Assembly: GCF_003415675.1 (NCBI RefSeq)
Contig: NZ_QFZK01000004.1
Location: forward strand, 1-64,000
DNA length: 64,000 bases
Direction of reading: 5' to 3'
From: Rhodoferax lacus
GTDB taxonomy: Bacteria > Pseudomonadota > Gammaproteobacteria > Burkholderiales > Burkholderiaceae_C
Within the stretch, counting starts at the first letter, position 1. Each line of letters starts with the position of its first letter. The notes below the pieces were generated by a model. It had not been told where the DNA came from, did no database searches, and saw only the letters and a list, made by a program, of their open reading frames with translations. The position numbers were made by a program, and so were the translations under genes. Below are positions 8,209 to 17,224 of the stretch, in pieces.

Positions 8209-10011
8209 CTAAGACCCGGTGCGCTGCGCTTCCCCCTGCAACTGCGGGTTGTCAATTTCGCTGGCCAACACGCGGGCTGCGCCAACGGCCGGGGCATGGC
8301 CGCCGTCAGCTTGGTGCAGGTAGGCGCGAACCACCATTTCACGCATGCCAGCGCCTGCGGCCAGCGACATCAATTCGTTGCGCCAGACCGGGGCTTGCGG
8401 CATGTCAGCTGCCGTGGCAACCCGGCACAGTGCGTCCAGCGCATAGGCCTTGCCCCACAGGTAGCCGTCGGGCAGGCGCGTAATGCGTTGGAGTGCGTCC
8501 TCCAGAATCCCGGCGGCCTGCACCGGTTTGCCGCGCATCATCGCCACCCGGCCCAGGCCGGTTGCGGCCATGCCCTCCCAGCACGGATCTCCCAATTGGC
8601 AGCCCAGCGCAAAGGCCTGCTCAAACATTTCGGTGGCCGGCTCGATGCGGCCACGCAGCAGTTCAGCCTCGGCGCGCAGTGACTGTGGCCACGGCAGGAA
8701 GGCCGTCCAGAGCCGCCGCGACAGATCAGACGAGGTATCGAGTGCTGCAACGGCGCCATCCACATCACCGCATAACAGCAGCGCACGCCCAAGCATGGAA
8801 TGGGCAAAGATGGACTGCTTGGCATCGCCCACCGACTCGCATAGCCCTACTGCCTGGCGCAGCATGTCGGTGGCGGGACCGTAGAAGGCACAGTCGCTGA
8901 GGATGGTGCCCCGAATCCCTGCGATTCTTGCCTGCTCGGCCATGTCGTCGCCCGCCAGGATGGTGGCCCGGTCCATCCAGCCCAGCGCGCGCTCGTAGCT
9001 GCCCCGCAGCAGCTCCACATAGCCCAGTTCACGGCAGGCAGCCGCAGCCAGGGGGCGGGCGTCTTGCTGACCCAGGGCCAGCGCTTCGTGCAATGCGGCG
9101 GCACCTTCTTCGTCCCGCCCCCGCGCGGCGTGCACCAGCGCACCGCCCAGGGCCAGCCGCGACCGCGCGCGCAATTCGGTATCGCCCATATGGTCGGCAT
9201 CAATGATGGCGCGGCGCAGGCATTGCAGGCCGGCGTCCAGCACGCCAGCGCCAATGGCCGCCTCGCCGGCCTGCAATTGGGCCAGCACACCGGCGCGGCC
9301 TGGCGCCGGGCGGGCCGTGGGTGACGCCGTCACCGTTTGCAGGGCTTCGGTCAGGGCCGGGCCCGGCGGCACGCCGAGTTCGCGCTGGAAGAGTTCGCGG
9401 CAGGCAGCGGCCTGGCGCGCCGCACCAATGCCATCGCCCGCAGCGCCCAGGCAACGCACCAGCAGCACCTGGAAAGACTCGTCGAGCGGATTGAAGCCGA
9501 CCAGGCGCGCTGCAAGTTGCGTGGCCTCTGCCGCACCGCCCGTGGCCAGGCGCGCCAGCGCGGCTTCGCGCAGTACCGACTGCGCCGTGGCGCGCATGCG
9601 CCGGCGCTCTGCCTCCAGCCAGACCGCAAAGGACGGGCTGCTGGCAAAGCCCACACCTTCGAGCAGATCGAGCCCCAGGCCCGGTACCGCCAGTGCGCTG
9701 GGCCAGTCACCGCGGGCCACCACATCAATGTCCAGATAGGCAATGCGCTCCATCGGCAGCACCACGGTGTCGCCGCCCAGACCCACATCACCCAAGGCGC
9801 GCCGCAGCTCGCTCAGGTTCCATCGCAGGGCCGCCAGCGGATCCTCGGCCTCCTCAAAAAGCAGGGCCGCCAGCCGCTGCCGGCTCACACCCGCCGGATG
9901 CTGCAACAGATAGGCCAGCAGGCCCCATGCCTTGTTGCCGCGCAGCACGGCCTTGACCGTGCCTTCGCGCACAACGCTTGGCTTTCCAAGCAGATGAATG
10001 ATGGGTCCCAT
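8209..10011 (-). CDS. BTAD/TPR transcriptional regulator
   Basis: A 600-aa regulator. The N-terminus (about 1-95) is a winged-helix unit of the SARP/BTAD type (HLLGKPSVV... WGLLAYLLQHPAG... LRRALGD). Next comes a bacterial transcriptional activation domain (about 110-235, with AVWLEAERRRMR and CRELFQRELG), then a long helical-repeat region with repeated TPR-like pairs (for example LGYVELLRGSYERALGWMDRA). No NB-ARC ATPase is seen, so this is a short, ATPase-free member. Start 10011 (MGPIIHLL) places the winged helix at the N-terminus; longer in-frame versions overlap the neighbour. It is third in a redoxin-DUF4242-regulator operon. Target and ligand are unknown. Confidence 0.82.
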   Translation of the reverse strand: MGPIIHLLGKPSVVREGTVKAVLRGNKAWGLLAYLLQHPAGVSRQRLAALLFEEAEDPLAALRWNLSELRRALGDVGLGGDTVVLPMERIAYLDIDVVARGDWPSALAVPGLGLDLLEGVGFASSPSFAVWLEAERRRMRATAQSVLREAALARLATGGAAEATQLAARLVGFNPLDESFQVLLVRCLGAAGDGIGAARQAAACRELFQRELGVPPGPALTEALQTVTASPTARPAPGRAGVLAQLQAGEAAIGAGVLDAGLQCLRRAIIDADHMGDTELRARSRLALGGALVHAARGRDEEGAAALHEALALGQQDARPLAAAACRELGYVELLRGSYERALGWMDRATILAGDDMAEQARIAGIRGTILSDCAFYGPATDMLRQAVGLCESVGDAKQSIFAHSMLGRALLLCGDVDGAVAALDTSSDLSRRLWTAFLPWPQSLRAEAELLRGRIEPATEMFEQAFALGCQLGDPCWEGMAATGLGRVAMMRGKPVQAAGILEDALQRITRLPDGYLWGKAYALDALCRVATAADMPQAPVWRNELMSLAAGAGMREMVVRAYLHQADGGHAPAVGAARVLASEIDNPQLQGEAQRTGS

Positions 10012-10058
10012 GCGCCGATTCTCCAGCCAGAATCCCAAGGGCGCAATCGGCACGCGGC

Positions 10059-10334
10059 TCAGGCCTCGGCGGTGGTCGGATCGATGCTGGCGACCACACG
10101 CGCCACGCTGTCGGCCGGGAAGCCGCCGCGCCGGGCGTGTTCGCGCACCAGCTCCTCGTTGGCGGCGATGTAGACACAGTAAATCTTGTCGCCGGTGACG
10201 TAGCTCTGGACCCACTGGACCTCGGGTCCCATGTCACGCAAAACGCTGCAGGATTTTTGTGAGATGGCCTGCATGTCGGCCGTGCTGGCCGCGCCGATGT
10301 GGGGAATGGAGCGCTCGATAACGAATTTGGGCAT
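10059..10334 (-). CDS. DUF4242 protein
   Basis: A 91-aa protein of the DUF4242 family. It begins MPKFVIERSIP and has the conserved SYVTGDKIYCVYIA core and the REHARRGGFPAD segment. A Streptomyces member of this fold binds nickel, but function in proteobacteria is not established. It is small, soluble and ferredoxin-like in expected fold, with one conserved Cys in the core strand. It lies 47 nt before the regulator and 49 nt after the redoxin gene, so all three are likely one operon. Confidence 0.88.
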   Translation of the reverse strand: MPKFVIERSIPHIGAASTADMQAISQKSCSVLRDMGPEVQWVQSYVTGDKIYCVYIAANEELVREHARRGGFPADSVARVVASIDPTTAEA

Positions 10335-10383
10335 GGTGTGTACCTTGGTGGTTGGTGGGACAAGTCGACAGGCTGGTGCGGCA

Positions 10384-11052
10384 TCAAGCCGACCAGAGGG
10401 ATTCTTTGAGGGCGGCGGTCAGCACCAGCGGATTGGGCCAGTCCTCACAGTGCTGGTAGCGGTAGGCCAGGCGCACCCGGCCGGCGGCGTCAATGACGAA
10501 TTCACCGGGCAATTGCCAGGGGCTGTTAACTGCGGCGCGCGGCGTGCCGTGGCGCGATTGCTGCAAGTCCGCACCGGCTTGCGCATCGATCTTCAAGAAC
10601 GCGTCGGGCGCGTCAAAGACGATTTGCGACGCTTGGCCCTCCAGCAGGTCATAGGCCTCAAAAACGCGGCGGGTGGGGTCGCACAGCACCGGACAGGGCA
10701 CGCCCAGGCGCGCGGCATAGTCGCTGGCCTGCTCCGGCAAGCCCTGCCCGATGATCACCACCCGGGCACCCAGGGCCAGGTAGTCGGCATACTCGGCCTG
10801 CAACCGCTGCGCCCGCTCAATGCCGCAGCTGCAGCCGTAGTGGCGCCAGAACAGCAGCAGGGCAGGGCCGGTGCGCCAATAGTCAGAGAGGCTGACCGCC
10901 TGGTTGCCTGCGTCCTGCAAGCGGAAGTCGGGCGCGGCATCTCCCGGCTGCAGGGGCACCTGGGTCCAGCGCAGGCGCGCGGGTCCGCGCTTCCACAGCG
11001 CCAGCCATTCGTCCTCAGCAGATTGAACCTGCTGGCTCAGGGAACTTGTCAT
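10384..11052 (-). CDS. Peroxiredoxin-like (AhpC/TSA) protein
   Basis: A 222-aa thioredoxin-fold protein. The redoxin domain starts near PGDAAPDFRLQDAGNQAVSLSDYW and continues ALLLFWRHYGCSCGIERAQ. The active-site region shows two Cys separated by one residue (CSC) instead of CxxC or the usual peroxidatic TxxC, so activity is uncertain. LCDPTRRVFEAYDL and PGEFVIDAAGRV are typical of the AhpC/TSA-like family. The start at 11052 gives a compact N-terminus. First gene of the operon with DUF4242 and the BTAD regulator. Confidence 0.85.
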   Translation of the reverse strand: MTSSLSQQVQSAEDEWLALWKRGPARLRWTQVPLQPGDAAPDFRLQDAGNQAVSLSDYWRTGPALLLFWRHYGCSCGIERAQRLQAEYADYLALGARVVIIGQGLPEQASDYAARLGVPCPVLCDPTRRVFEAYDLLEGQASQIVFDAPDAFLKIDAQAGADLQQSRHGTPRAAVNSPWQLPGEFVIDAAGRVRLAYRYQHCEDWPNPLVLTAALKESLWSA

Positions 11053-11235
11053 CGTCGAGTCCTTTGAAGTGGAGGAGAAACCCAACGATACGGGGGGAGC
11101 GTGTGACACAGCGTGTGAGCCATTTCACATCGGATGCATCTGGCACAGCGACTGCACCACGCCCGAGCCGCAGCAGCCGGCGCTGCTCCATGCCGAGCGG
11201 TCGGGCTTTCGTTTGCCGGGGCGCGCCAGTGGCGC

Positions 11236-13173
11236 TTAGCTGCCGGGCTGGTCCCAGGCACTGAGTGCCTTGAGCAGGGGGCGGCGCTTGAGCTGGTGGG
11301 CCTGCATGCGGCCCAGAATATCGTCGAGCATGCGCATGGCGTCGGTGATGTGCGGCCCCTTGTTGAGCATCACGCATTCGGCGCGCTCGCCCATGGCGGC
11401 ATCGGTGATTTCGGCGCGTGAGGGCAGGCCGGTCTTGGCCAGTGTCTCCAGCACCTGCGTGGCCCAGATCACCGGCATGTGTGCGGCTTCTGCGGCCCAC
11501 AAAATCTCTTCCTGAATTTCGGCCAGGTTTTCGTAGCCGCACTCCACGGCCAGGTCGCCGCGGGCAATCATCACACCGGCGGCCTTGCCCGCCATGGCCG
11601 AGAACAGCAGGGCCGGCAGGTTGTCAAAGGCCCTGCGGGTTTCGATCTTCAGCATGATGCCGATGTCGGGCGCGGCCAGTTCGTTCAACTGCGTGCGCAG
11701 CTCTTCCACGTCGCTGGCCTGCTGCACAAACGACAGGCCCACCAGGTCGGCCAGCTTCACCACGGTGTGCAGGTCCACCAGGTCTTTCTCGGTGAGGGCG
11801 GGCAGCGTCATGCGGCTGTCGGGCAGGTTGATGCCCTTGTCGCTCAGCAGCTTCTCGCCGCTGTCGCGGGCCTGGGTAATCTCGGCTTCGAGCCAGTCGG
11901 CGCTCACGCGCTGGATGACAGCACCTATGCGCCCGTCGTCAAACCAGATGCGCTCGCCGACGCTGACCTGGGCAAAGATCTCGGGCAGGGTGCAGCCTAC
12001 GGTGGGCACAGTTGCCGCATTTTTGCTGCGGCCCTTGCTGCGTCCCTTGGGCTTGTCCTGCGGCAGGGCTTCCTTGGTCACACGCAGCGTGTCGCCCCGG
12101 TGCAGGTGCAGCACGCCTTCCTTCACCGGCAGGTCGGCAATGGCCGTGACACGGGCGCCTTTGCCCTTGCGCACGCGCTTCAGGCAGGTGTCGGGCACCA
12201 GGTAGGCGGTCTGCCAGCATTCGGCCAGGGCGCCGCTCTCGTCCACCTGCACCACGTGCAGTGTGCGGCCAGATTCGCGCGCGTCGTCAAAGGCCAGTTC
12301 GTCGCCCGGCTTCAGGGCGGCCAGCCACTTGGCATCCACACTCAGGTGCTGGGTGGCACCCTCCACCGCGTCACTGCTGCCTGCTGCACGCAGGCCCACG
12401 CACGCCGGGGTGACCACCAGGCCGTGCTCATCCCGCTCGGGGCTGAGCTTGAGTACAGCCGCGCCGGCTGGCAAGTGGCCGGTGCGCAGCTTGGGGCCGC
12501 CCAGGTCCATCAGGATGCGTACCGGCTTGGTGACGCTGCGCGAGGCCCGGCGTACATGCGAGGCCATCGCCTTCCATTCGGCGGGGCCGTCGTGGGCGCA
12601 GTTGATGCGGGCAATGTCCATGCCCGAGGCCACCAGCTTGCGGATCAGGGCGTAGTCGGTTGCGGCCTCCGAGGGCAGGGTCACCATGATACGCACCGAA
12701 CGTCCCTTGGGGCTGTCACCCAGCAGGTCCACTGTGTGGCGGTCCAGCAGCTTCTTGCTGCTCTTGATGCCCACCGGCTCGTCGGCCGAATGGGCCTCCC
12801 AGGCCTGGCCGGTGAGGCGATGCAGAATGCCCAGCACCTTGTCCACATTGGCCAATACATTCGACTCGGAGCGGCCCAGCGACGACAGGCCCATGCCGGC
12901 CAGCCAGTCCTGCAGATGCGCATGGTCAGCGTGGCGCAGGGTCAGGTAGTGGGACAGGTTGCGGGCGCTGGCGAGGTAGGAGGGGTCTACCTTCTCGAAG
13001 GTCTGCAGCAGCGATTTTTCATTCGCGAGCATGGCAGCGCGCAGGGCCCAGAGTTGGGCGATGACGTCCTTGCAGGCTTGTGCGTCCCAGGTGTCGGTGG
13101 GTGGGGTGGTGGCAGTAGCCCGTTTCAGTTTTGCAGTGGTCATCTTGGCAGCCTTGGTGGGTGGGGCAATCAT
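11236..13173 (-). CDS. Atypical pyruvate kinase with N-terminal extension, no allosteric domain
   Basis: A 645-aa protein whose last two thirds are a pyruvate kinase catalytic barrel: IMVTLPSEAATDYALIRKLVASGMDIARINCAHD, ILMDLGGPKLRTG, IMLKIETRRAFDNL (catalytic Lys), VMIARGDLAVE, IWATQVLETLAKTG and VMLNKG (quoted as separate short segments). It differs from housekeeping enzymes in having about 150 extra N-terminal residues (largely helical), an enlarged B-domain with a basic PKGRSKGRSKN insert, and no C-terminal allosteric domain. Such forms occur in proteobacteria alongside normal Pyk. The start may instead be 13143, which has AAGG upstream. A TTGATCTGGCGC-type site lies at 13200-13213. Direction of the reaction in vivo is unknown. 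Confidence 0.85.
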   Translation of the reverse strand: MIAPPTKAAKMTTAKLKRATATTPPTDTWDAQACKDVIAQLWALRAAMLANEKSLLQTFEKVDPSYLASARNLSHYLTLRHADHAHLQDWLAGMGLSSLGRSESNVLANVDKVLGILHRLTGQAWEAHSADEPVGIKSSKKLLDRHTVDLLGDSPKGRSVRIMVTLPSEAATDYALIRKLVASGMDIARINCAHDGPAEWKAMASHVRRASRSVTKPVRILMDLGGPKLRTGHLPAGAAVLKLSPERDEHGLVVTPACVGLRAAGSSDAVEGATQHLSVDAKWLAALKPGDELAFDDARESGRTLHVVQVDESGALAECWQTAYLVPDTCLKRVRKGKGARVTAIADLPVKEGVLHLHRGDTLRVTKEALPQDKPKGRSKGRSKNAATVPTVGCTLPEIFAQVSVGERIWFDDGRIGAVIQRVSADWLEAEITQARDSGEKLLSDKGINLPDSRMTLPALTEKDLVDLHTVVKLADLVGLSFVQQASDVEELRTQLNELAAPDIGIMLKIETRRAFDNLPALLFSAMAGKAAGVMIARGDLAVECGYENLAEIQEEILWAAEAAHMPVIWATQVLETLAKTGLPSRAEITDAAMGERAECVMLNKGPHITDAMRMLDDILGRMQAHQLKRRPLLKALSAWDQPGS

Positions 13174-13199
13174 GGTGCGCCCATTTACTGCGCGTGGTT

Positions 13200-13213
13200 T
13201 AGCGCCAGATCAA
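13200..13213 (-). promoter_or_regulatory. TTGATCTGGCGC-type element, FNR-box-like
   Basis: On the minus strand this reads TTGATCTGGCGCTA, 27 nt before the pyruvate kinase start. The first half matches the FNR/ANR half-site TTGAT; the second half is degenerate. Nearly identical elements occur at 17919-17932 and 25364-25377. The regulator is inferred and could be something other than FNR. Confidence 0.35.
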
Positions 13214-13256
13214 ACACATCGAAGTTACGCCCGTGTCACCCGGCCTGGTGGCTGTA

Positions 13257-14579
13257 CTAACGCCCTATGGCCAGGTATTCAAAGCCCATGCCGCGCACCC
13301 ACTTGGGGTCGTACAGGTTGCGGCCGTCAAAGATCACCGGGCTCTTCAGGCTGGCCTTGATGCTGTCGAAATCGGGGCTGCGGAATTCCTTCCACTCGGT
13401 CACGATCAGCAGGGCATCGGCATGCTCCAGGGCCTCCAGGGGCGAGTTGGCGTAACTGATGCCGCCCTTGCCCTGCAGCATCTGTTGCGCATGCGCGGTG
13501 GCCACCGGGTCGTAGGCGGTGACGGTGGCACCGGCAGCCAGCAGGTCCTGGATGACCGTCAGGCTGCTGGCTTCGCGCATGTCGTCGGTGTTGGCCTTGA
13601 AGGCCAGGCCCCAGATGGCAAAGTGCCGGCCCGTCAGGTCGGCACCAAAGCGCGCCTTGACCTTGTTGGCCAGCACATGCTTTTGCTGCTGGTTGGCAGA
13701 CTCCACCGCGGCCAGCACCTGCATGTCCATGCCGCCATCGAGTGCGGCTGTCTTGATCAGCGCCTTCACATCCTTGGGGAAGCAGGAGCCGCCATAGCCG
13801 GCACCGGCATACAGAAAGTCGTAGCCAATGCGCGGGTCGGAGCCTATGCCCTTGCGTACGTGTTCGATGTCGGCACCCAGCTTTTCGGCCAGGTTGGCCA
13901 GCTCGTTCATGAAGCTGATGCGGGTGGCCAGCATGGCGTTGGCGGCGTATTTGGTGAGCTCGGCGCTGCGGATGTCCATCAGCACCAGGCGGTCGTGGTG
14001 GCGCTGGAAGGGCGCGTAGAGCGCGCGCATATTGAGGGCGGCCTGTTCGTCGTCGGCGCCCAGCACAATGCGGCCCGGGCGCATGAAGTCTTCAATGGCG
14101 GCGCCTTCTTTCAGGAACTCGGGGTTGGACACCACGCTGAACGGTGTGTCGATGCCGCGTGCAGCCAGCTCGGCGGCAATGGTGGCGCGCACCTTGTCGG
14201 CCGTGCCCACGGGCACTGTGCTCTTGTCCACCACCACCTTGTAGTCGGTCATGTGGCGGCCGATGTTGCTGGCGGCCTTGAGCACGTATTGCAGGTCGGC
14301 ACCACCGTCTTCGCCCGGGGGCGTGCCCACGGCGATGAACTGGATGGTGCCAAAGCGCGTGGCCACTTCGATGTCATCGGTGAAGTGCAGGCGCCCTGCC
14401 TTTGCGTTGCGGTGGACCATGTCCTCCAGGCCGGGTTCCCAGATCGGAATCACGCCCTCTTTGAGCGCGGCGATCTTGGCCGAGTCGGTGTCAAAGCAGA
14501 TGACGTCGTTGCCCACTTCTGACAGGCAGGTGCCTGTGACTAGGCCTACATAGCCTGTGCCAATCACGGTAATTTTCAT
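13257..14579 (-). CDS. ugd: UDP-glucose 6-dehydrogenase
   Basis: A 440-aa NAD-dependent enzyme oxidising UDP-glucose to UDP-glucuronate. The N-terminal NAD site is [12 protein letters not shown]. The catalytic Cys is in [14 protein letters not shown] (about residue 260), and the C-terminal UDP-binding domain has [15 protein letters not shown]. Full family length, with the ATG at its normal place. UDP-glucuronate feeds capsule or LPS sugars and, in some phosphate-starved proteobacteria, glucuronosyl-diacylglycerol. The upstream 11-bp repeats suggest phosphate control, favouring the lipid or envelope role, though no glycosyltransferase gene is nearby. Confidence 0.96.
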   Translation of the reverse strand: MKITVIGTGYVGLVTGTCLSEVGNDVICFDTDSAKIAALKEGVIPIWEPGLEDMVHRNAKAGRLHFTDDIEVATRFGTIQFIAVGTPPGEDGGADLQYVLKAASNIGRHMTDYKVVVDKSTVPVGTADKVRATIAAELAARGIDTPFSVVSNPEFLKEGAAIEDFMRPGRIVLGADDEQAALNMRALYAPFQRHHDRLVLMDIRSAELTKYAANAMLATRISFMNELANLAEKLGADIEHVRKGIGSDPRIGYDFLYAGAGYGGSCFPKDVKALIKTAALDGGMDMQVLAAVESANQQQKHVLANKVKARFGADLTGRHFAIWGLAFKANTDDMREASSLTVIQDLLAAGATVTAYDPVATAHAQQMLQGKGGISYANSPLEALEHADALLIVTEWKEFRSPDFDSIKASLKSPVIFDGRNLYDPKWVRGMGFEYLAIGR

Positions 14580-14612
14580 AGGGTTTCAGGTGCTTGCTGG
14601 AGCTTTGATGCT

Positions 14613-14651
14613 CTGACAGCGCCATGAAACCCTGATGGCAGTTGTGTGTCA
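14613..14651 (-). promoter_or_regulatory. Candidate Pho box upstream of ugd
   Basis: On the minus strand, four hexamers start exactly 11 bp apart: TGACAC (14651-14646), TGCCAT (14640-14635), TTTCAT (14629-14624) and TGTCAG (14618-14613), ending 33 nt before the ugd ATG. The spacing and TNTCA core fit two adjacent PhoB boxes. No strong -10 box stands out. Confidence 0.6.
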
Positions 14652-14668
14652 GTTTGAAGGCTGGGCCC

Positions 14669-15589
14669 TCAGGCCGCAGCACCCGTCAGGCGCCTGAAAA
14701 CATCGGCCACTGCGGTGTGCAGCGTCACCGTCAGCACACCCAGCAGCACGATCAGCGAGCCCAGCACAAACGGCAGCTCCAGCGGCTCGCCCAGTATCAG
14801 CACGCCCAGCACCACCCCCAGCACCGGCGTGAGAAAGGCGAACACCCCCAGGCGCGAAGCCAGGTAGTGGCGCAGGAGCCAGAACCACACCAGCAAACTG
14901 AAAAACGACATGACAAAGGTCTGGTAGGCCAGGCTGGCCCACACCAGCGGGGTGGACACAAACAGGGTTTGGCCCGTCAGCACGGCCGCTGGCAGAAGCC
15001 AGGCAAAGGCGCCGCCCAGCTGGTAGAGGATGGTCTGGTTGGGCGCGGTAACCGACAGCCGCGTGGTGCGTATGGCCACCGTGGTCGCACCCCAGGAGGC
15101 ACCGCCCAGCAAGGCCAGCAAGTCACCCCACAGGGACACCTGGCCGCTGCCGCCTGTGCCACCCAGGAACGCATAGGCAATGCCGCCAAAGGCCACGCCA
15201 ATGCCCAGCCACTGCACCCGGGACAGGCGCTCGGCTGGCAGCTTCAGATGCAGGCCGATGGCCGCAAAAATCGGCGAGGTGTACAGAAACACCACCGTGT
15301 GCCCGGCGCTGGTGTGGCGCAGCGCCAGGGCCACAAACAGATACTCCAGCGCAAACAGCACACCAATCAGCAGGCCCGCACGCCAGGCGCTCCAGTCAAA
15401 GCGCTCCCGGCGCCACCGCATGAGGGCGGCCACCAGACAAAACGCAACGCCTGAGCGCAGCGCAATCTGCAGCATGGGCGACATGCTGCCCGCGATGGCC
15501 TTCATGGCAATTTGCTGCAGGCTCCAGATGACGCACAGCATCAGCATGAGTGCCGAGGCCTGTGTGTCGAGGGCTTTTCTTTCATCCAT
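14669..15589 (-). CDS. EamA/DMT-family transporter
   Basis: A 306-aa inner-membrane protein with about ten hydrophobic segments arranged as two EamA repeats. These are recognisable by IWSLQQIAMKAIAGSMSP at the start and FLTPVLGVVLGVLILGEPL near the end, the typical paired motifs of drug/metabolite exporters. The substrate cannot be told. It ends 89 nt upstream of the ugd start on the same strand; that gap holds the ugd Pho-like repeats, so ugd probably has its own promoter. Divergent from the YkgJ-type gene. Confidence 0.88.
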   Translation of the reverse strand: MDERKALDTQASALMLMLCVIWSLQQIAMKAIAGSMSPMLQIALRSGVAFCLVAALMRWRRERFDWSAWRAGLLIGVLFALEYLFVALALRHTSAGHTVVFLYTSPIFAAIGLHLKLPAERLSRVQWLGIGVAFGGIAYAFLGGTGGSGQVSLWGDLLALLGGASWGATTVAIRTTRLSVTAPNQTILYQLGGAFAWLLPAAVLTGQTLFVSTPLVWASLAYQTFVMSFFSLLVWFWLLRHYLASRLGVFAFLTPVLGVVLGVLILGEPLELPFVLGSLIVLLGVLTVTLHTAVADVFRRLTGAAA

Positions 15590-15703
15590 GGGGCGTGCCT
15601 TGTTGTGTGACAGGGATTGTGGCCTGCTTGCGGATTGTCACGCCGCCTACTTGTGCGGACCTTAAATTACGACAGATCTGTGAAAACACCGGGGGAGCCC
15701 AGC

Positions 15704-16195
15704 GTGAGAAAAATTGTTGCACCCGCCCTTGCGCGGCTCTACATGGGCAGCTTTTATCTGGCCATGCCCGTGATGCCGCTGCTGGCCTCGCTGCTGTTTT
15801 TGCGCAGCAAGTACGTGTTGGAGTACCGCAGCACCTTCAAGAAGCTGCGCATCCACGCCGCAGCCATGCAGGAAGGCCCGGCAGAGCACTACTTCCATGA
15901 CGTGATGGGCCGCAGCCCCACCGTGCCGCAGGAAATCCACGGCACATGCGTGCAGTGCGGCAACTGCTGCATGGACCGGCGCTGTGTGTTTCTGGAAGAC
16001 GTGGGGGGCGACAAATACCAGTGCGGCATCTACCAATCGCCGTTTCGCAAGCTATCCAACTGCGGCTCATTCCCGTTGAACCAGCGCGACATCGACCGCT
16101 ATGCCTGCCCCAGCTATACGGCGGGTGCTGTCATCCCCATCCATCCGGAAAGAGCGGCTGGCGTGGGCTACGCCAGCCGCGTGCCTGCGCCCTAG
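15704..16195 (+). CDS. YkgJ-type cysteine-cluster protein, GTG start
   Basis: A 163-aa protein with the Fe-S or zinc cluster pattern of the YkgJ family: CVQCGNCCMDRRC (about residue 85), then a later Cys in YQCGIY, then LSNCGSFPL and YACPSY. A hydrophobic stretch near residues 15-33 suggests a membrane anchor. I place the start at GTG 15704, 6 nt behind GGGGGAG (15691-15697); an upstream ATG lacks a ribosome site. The role of this family is not known. Its last 4 nt overlap the convergent ppk2 gene. Confidence 0.8.
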   Translation: MRKIVAPALARLYMGSFYLAMPVMPLLASLLFLRSKYVLEYRSTFKKLRIHAAAMQEGPAEHYFHDVMGRSPTVPQEIHGTCVQCGNCCMDRRCVFLEDVGGDKYQCGIYQSPFRKLSNCGSFPLNQRDIDRYACPSYTAGAVIPIHPERAAGVGYASRVPAP

Positions 16196-17115
16196 TAGCG
16201 TTCGGGCACAAACATGTCGGAGGGCACGGGCTGGCGGATGTAGTCGGCATTGCGCACACGCTCGGGCAGCACCACGGCATCGTGCTCCACTTCGGTGTAG
16301 GGAATCTGGTCCAGCAGGTGCTGAATGCAGTTCAGGCGCGCGGTCTTCTTGTCCACCGCCTGCACGATCCACCAGGGCGCCTCAGCAATGTGGGTGCGCT
16401 CCAGCATGGTCTCTTTGGCCTTGGTGTATTCCTCCCAGCGCACGCGGCTCTCCAGGTCCATGGGGCTGAGCTTCCACTGCTTGAGCGGGTCGTGGATACG
16501 GCCCAGAAAGCGCGAGTGCTGCTCTTCATCGGTGATGGAGAACCAGTACTTGATGAGCTGGATTCCGGAGCGCGCCAGCATCTTTTCGAACTCGGGCACG
16601 GTGCGGAAGAACTCCTCGTATTCGTCATCCGAGCAAAAGCCCATCACGCGCTCCACACCGGCGCGGTTGTACCAGCTGCGGTCAAACAGCACCATCTCGC
16701 CGGCAGCAGGCAGGTGCGACACGTAGCGCTGGAAATACCACTGCGTGCGCTCGCGGTCATTGGGGGCGGGCAGTGCGGCCACGCGGGCCACGCGCGGGTT
16801 CAGGCGCTGGGTGATGCGCTTGATCACGCCCCCCTTGCCGGCCGCGTCGCGCCCCTCGAACAGGATCACCACCTTGTGCTTGTTGGCCACCACCCAGTCC
16901 TGCAGCTTGACCAGTTCGCCCTGCAGGCGAAACAGTTCCTGGAAGTAGGTGCGGCGGGCCAGGCGTTCTTCTGCGCTGCGCGGTTGTCCGTGGGCCGCCA
17001 GCTCTTCCATGTTGCGCTCTTCAAGCTCCATCTCCAGCTCTTCGTCGTAGCTGTCGAGCAGGTCTTCGCGCAAGCGGCGCATCATCTCTTCTTGTTGGGT
17101 GGGGTCAATGCTCAT
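16192..17115 (-). CDS. ppk2: Polyphosphate kinase 2
   Basis: A 307-aa PPK2-family enzyme transferring phosphate between polyphosphate and nucleotides. Walker A is FEGRDAAGKGG, the lid region has NPRVARVAALPAPNDRE, and Walker B is LFDRSWYNRAGVERVMGFC. Single-domain length is typical of class I PPK2. The N-terminal 60 residues are acidic and helical (EELEMELEERNMEEL). Start at 17115 (MSIDPTQQ). One good TGTCAC half-site and a poor second (TGAAAC) lie about 50 nt upstream, so phosphate control is possible but weakly supported. It links with the CYTH-CHAD gene in a polyphosphate theme. Confidence 0.94.
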   Translation of the reverse strand: MSIDPTQQEEMMRRLREDLLDSYDEELEMELEERNMEELAAHGQPRSAEERLARRTYFQELFRLQGELVKLQDWVVANKHKVVILFEGRDAAGKGGVIKRITQRLNPRVARVAALPAPNDRERTQWYFQRYVSHLPAAGEMVLFDRSWYNRAGVERVMGFCSDDEYEEFFRTVPEFEKMLARSGIQLIKYWFSITDEEQHSRFLGRIHDPLKQWKLSPMDLESRVRWEEYTKAKETMLERTHIAEAPWWIVQAVDKKTARLNCIQHLLDQIPYTEVEHDAVVLPERVRNADYIRQPVPSDMFVPERY

Positions 17116-17224
17116 GGGTGTTCCGCCGAAATCTTGTTGAGAAAAATAGCCTGAGCATGCTGCAAGCATGTTTCATTATTGTGACAAGTTGGCGGCGTTC
17201 GGGTCAATGGCATGACCCTGCGGC

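Noticed and set aside
10012-10215. Upstream extension of the BTAD regulator to 10215
   Set aside because: It would overlap the DUF4242 gene and adds Arg-rich sequence of shadow type; the winged helix starts naturally at 10011.
17116-17170. Pho box before ppk2
   Set aside because: Only one good hexamer (TGTCAC) and one poor one (TGAAAC); not enough to list as a site.
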